Positions 61,081 through 64,000 of a stretch of 64,000 nt of DNA are shown here, piece by piece. Source of the stretch: Sphagnum compactum. Taxonomy: Eukaryota > Bryophyta > Sphagnopsida > Sphagnales. Numbering within the stretch: position 1 is the stretch's first letter; each line of letters starts with the position of its first letter. The translations under genes and the position numbers were made by a program. Where the stretch lies: assembly GCA_965153455.1 (NCBI GenBank), contig OZ234500.1, positions 13,162,557 through 13,226,556 of the forward strand. The letters run 5' to 3'. The notes below the pieces were generated by a model. It was not told the DNA's origin. It searched no databases and saw nothing but the letters and a program-made list of their open reading frames with translations.

Positions 61081-62643
61081 GCCATAAATTCAAGTATAAT
61101 ATTTAAAATTTTGAAATTTTTCATAATGAAATGAATTTTATTTCTGGTATTTTATAATTAAAATTCACATGTCTTAAATATCATTTTGTTCTCTCTTTTA
61201 ATTTTAATTCAATTGTTTTCCTTTTCGGCAAAATTTCACACACATGGTGACAAGAAAAACCTAGGGAAAATTGTACCAAATGCATTTTTTTGGAAAAAAA
61301 TATTAAAAATCCATAGTTAAGACTTTTATGTATTGTCATTTGGTCTTGTATGTTGTTCAAACATGTTATGAAAATTCCACTTTTGTTGATGTTACAAACA
61401 TGTAGTGGTAAATTTGTTTCTATTTGGACTTATGAGAGATGTTCTTGAACCTTGTGTAGAATCACCCCAATGAAAAATTATTATTTAAAAAATTTGAAAT
61501 ATATATATTAGGACTTTAGACAATATCCATATGGGAAAGAAGACCAAACATCGTTCATTGACAATGACCCTAGCAAGTCCTCCTGAACATCCATGAATTT
61601 TAATGGATGATGTGGCTGAACTTGCATGAGCGAAATTTCATAAGATTTCAAGATGATAAAGATCATCCACAAAATATCTATGAAACATTGACTTTTTTTT
61701 TTACCCTCATATTTTGCTTAAATGAAAGCACAATGTGAAATCTTCTTTGGAAGAATTTTTTGAGATTTATGAAGTAAAATAAATAATTTCTATGAAAAGG
61801 GATTCATTTTATACAAAAAAAATTTAGTTAAATTTTTTTCTGAATTGTTCATGTAATAGAAAAATACATTGTTCAGATAATTATATTTCCATGGCATGAT
61901 TTGTTCCTAGCTTGCCTCCTAAAGATGAAATTTGACAAGATTTGCTTTGGTTATACAAAACATTTGTAATTAACAGATTAAGGTATTATAGTTAATCAAA
62001 TTCACATATTATTCAGTTGTATGATTTTGTGTCATTGGACCATAAATGTTCTTCTCCTATTTACTTATTTTTTATTGTAATGAATAACAAAAAAATTCAT
62101 TCACATGAAAAACTTCACGTTATGGTTTGAGTCAAATTTAGCACAAATATAGTGGAAATGAATTCGTTATGGTTATGACATCATTAACTATATGATGAAT
62201 ATTGAATGTCATCCAATTTCGATGTATTATTGTTGTGTTTTGATTCTATTACATGAAGACTTAAGATAAATTTAACATTTGTTCAAATTTTATTATAAAC
62301 TACAACAAAATGTTGTTTTACTCTAAACTTGTTTTAATTGATCAACATGTGGTATGTATGTCAAATTGTCAAATGATACATTAGATGGTTACTGTAGCTA
62401 GAAATTTAAAACCATAATGGTAAGTAAACATGTGGAATGATCAAATACAATGATGATTTGCACATATTTATTTCACAACAATGATTTAAGTATCAAATTT
62501 TCAAGCCAGCGTTTTTCTCTCTCTCTAAGTATGATTTACCACTTCTTATGTTGTAAATAAAAAATCTGAAATTATACTCACACACCCATGTAGATAACAA
62601 TTAACTTAAAATGTGTGAAATGTTAAAATCACTCATTTGAAAG
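61081..62643. other. AT-rich intergenic DNA, no gene recognised
   Basis: AT-rich throughout with A/T homopolymers and a short CT run (62517-62525). Nothing supportable as a gene or element. Confidence 0.6.
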
Positions 62644-62800
62644 AATATCAACTAATATATTCATGTTTTGTTAATCGCATGTAGATCGGCATGTATTGAA
62701 GTGTAATGGGATTGTGTGAAAAAATATCAATTATTATATTCATGTTTTTTTAATTGCATGTAGAGAGGCACATATTGAAGTGTAACGGAACTCTCCATAT
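62644..62800. repeat. 79-bp tandem duplication
   Basis: Two copies (62644-62722 and 62723 to about 62800) start aatatcaa and share tatattcatgtttt, ttaatYgcatgtaga and tattgaagtgtaa. They differ by several substitutions. No coding content. Confidence 0.85.
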
Positions 62801-63107
62801 GTGTTGTTGTGGTCATGTGAAATATTATCCAACCATTTTATTTTTTGTAGTGAAACAACACAATGAAATTCTGAAATACACTCTAATTATATTTGGTGTT
62901 TTTTTCAAAATATTAGCAAAATTAGTCAAATTTAAACTAGAATAACAAATTTCTCTGAAAATTTTCCAATTGTTTTGTGAAAAAAACAGATAATTTTGTC
63001 CAGGAGAAAAAAGAAAGAAAAGAAAAAACCACTGGCTACATTATGATGATTGGATTGCGGATCCAGTTTATAAGACCAACCAAAAAATTCAATTGGTTGC
63101 AACCTTA

Positions 63108-63446
63108 GGCCCACTTTAGACGAGGGTCCAAGGTCCAATTTCCTAGGAACCAATTTGGATTGATTTGAAGCAAATTGAATCGTCGAGTTGGACTGTACCT
63201 TGGTCCCTAGCCTGACTCTTGGTTCTCCAAATCAGGAGCTCTCCTTTTAGCACTGTTTTTTGGTCTGAACCAATTGATTTTCCCTCCAAAACAGGTGCCA
63301 TGTAGGTTTAGCCTCAATTTGCAACTTTTTGGTCTTAGACCCTCATCTAAAGGCCTTGGTACCAATTTAAAGCTTGCGACCAATAAAGATCAAGATTGCT
63401 TGAATTCATTGCTCCCTGGACCTTGGGTCCTCGTCTAAAGTTGCCC
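63108..63446 (-). mobile_element. Intact Tourist-like (PIF/Harbinger) MITE
   Basis: 339 bp, flanked by TTA on both sides (63105-63107 and 63447-63449). The ends are inverted repeats: GGCCCACTTTAGACGAGG at one end and GGGCAACTTTAGACGAGG (reverse complement) at the other, both continuing into a GGTCCAAGGTCC-like stretch. A TTA duplication with GGG/GGC-starting termini is the signature of PIF/Harbinger elements. No transposase; it depends on a master elsewhere. A truncated relative in the opposite orientation lies at 20548-20780. Confidence 0.9.
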
Positions 63447-63449
63447 TTA

Positions 63450-64000
63450 GGCTAGGTAGGATTCAAACACCAGAGCCCATATGAAATCTAAAGCCAAACT
63501 AGGTTTGGCTGAGAATTATCCTAAGCTGGAAAACTAATACTCTGGTCATCAGTGTTTTTTTCTTTTTTTTCTTTTTCATTTTTGTGATGTAGCTGAAGTT
63601 GTGATCATCTATAACAAAGTTCACCCAAATTTGACTATAAACAGGATATAAAAGGAAAAATTATTAGGTGCCCTTCACATTTTGCTAGAACCCAATAGAG
63701 AAATCTGACAATTTGTCCCCCAAAAAAAATGAAAAAAATAAAATAAAAATTGGTGACTAGAAAACCATTAAAAAACACTCTTATTATGTACAGCAAGTTT
63801 TTAGAAAAAATATATTCACAAAATTAGATAGATTTATACAGAAGAAAAACCCTGATGCTGGTCATGGGCAGGGTTTTTTTTTCCCAATTTTGTCAAGTAG
63901 TAGGGCCATTGACAAGATCCCCAACATTAATCTATCTATGAAGGAAGGTAGTTTGTAAATAATAAATCCCCAAGTTGCGGAAATTCGCCCCCCAGAAAAA
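63450..64000. other. Intergenic DNA to the window end
   Basis: No gene was recognised. AT-rich with several A/T runs. Confidence 0.6.

Overview
This window reads as nuclear DNA of a land plant. It has GT-AG introns, long AT-rich intergenic stretches, a full-length Ty3/gypsy retrotransposon, MITEs, and conserved plant gene families. Two features suggest a seed-free plant, probably a fern or another non-flowering lineage. One is a relic of the alpha/beta-hydrolase-NB-ARC-LRR class of immune receptor. The other is a PPR-DYW relic with near-identical repeats. The lineage is an inference; the gene calls do not depend on it.

Layout. 1-2492 (minus): COP9 signalosome subunit 7 (CSN7), seven exons resolved, 3' end outside the window, with a 133-bp tandem duplication of exon 2. 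2.5-11.9 kb: AT-rich and gene-free, with a probable MITE (5734-6088) and a 67-bp tandem array (8.81-9.48 kb). 11.9-17.7 kb (minus): an alpha/beta-hydrolase-NB-ARC-LRR pseudogene with 25 LRR units spaced exactly 72 bp apart, broken by one frameshift and five stops. 17.7-21.6 kb: a tRNA-like SINE head, a tandem duplication of about 340 bp, a composite repeat and a minisatellite. 21604-28532: a chromovirus with 803/821-bp LTRs, TATTG target duplication, tRNA-iMet primer site and polypurine tract; its gag-pol on the minus strand is interrupted. 29.5-30.1 kb: a 102-bp tandem array, followed by an unrecognised, possibly transposon-derived, reading frame.

The gene-rich part is 33-53 kb. An LRR receptor-like kinase (33202-37518, plus, 13 exons) carries HSD in place of HRD, His in place of the catalytic-loop Asn, and a GC-AG intron. 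A TTP-type tandem CCCH zinc-finger gene (39305-41333, plus) has an overlapping upstream ORF. A phi-class glutathione S-transferase (51295-50087, minus, 3 exons) appears complete. A costars-domain exon (52921-53074, plus) lacks its partner exon. A PPR-DYW pseudogene occupies 56.3-57.97 kb. The remainder holds a fold-back module (45.5-47.1 kb), an imperfect inverted repeat of about 1.8 kb (59.3-61.1 kb), an 80-bp tandem duplication, and an intact Tourist-like MITE (63108-63446) related to a truncated copy at 20548.

The genes are functionally unrelated neighbours, as is usual in plant chromosomes; there is no operon-like logic. I found no evidence for a new multi-gene system. The most notable items are the decayed hydrolase-NLR, the atypical kinase, and the tandem exon or repeat duplications inside otherwise ordinary genes.
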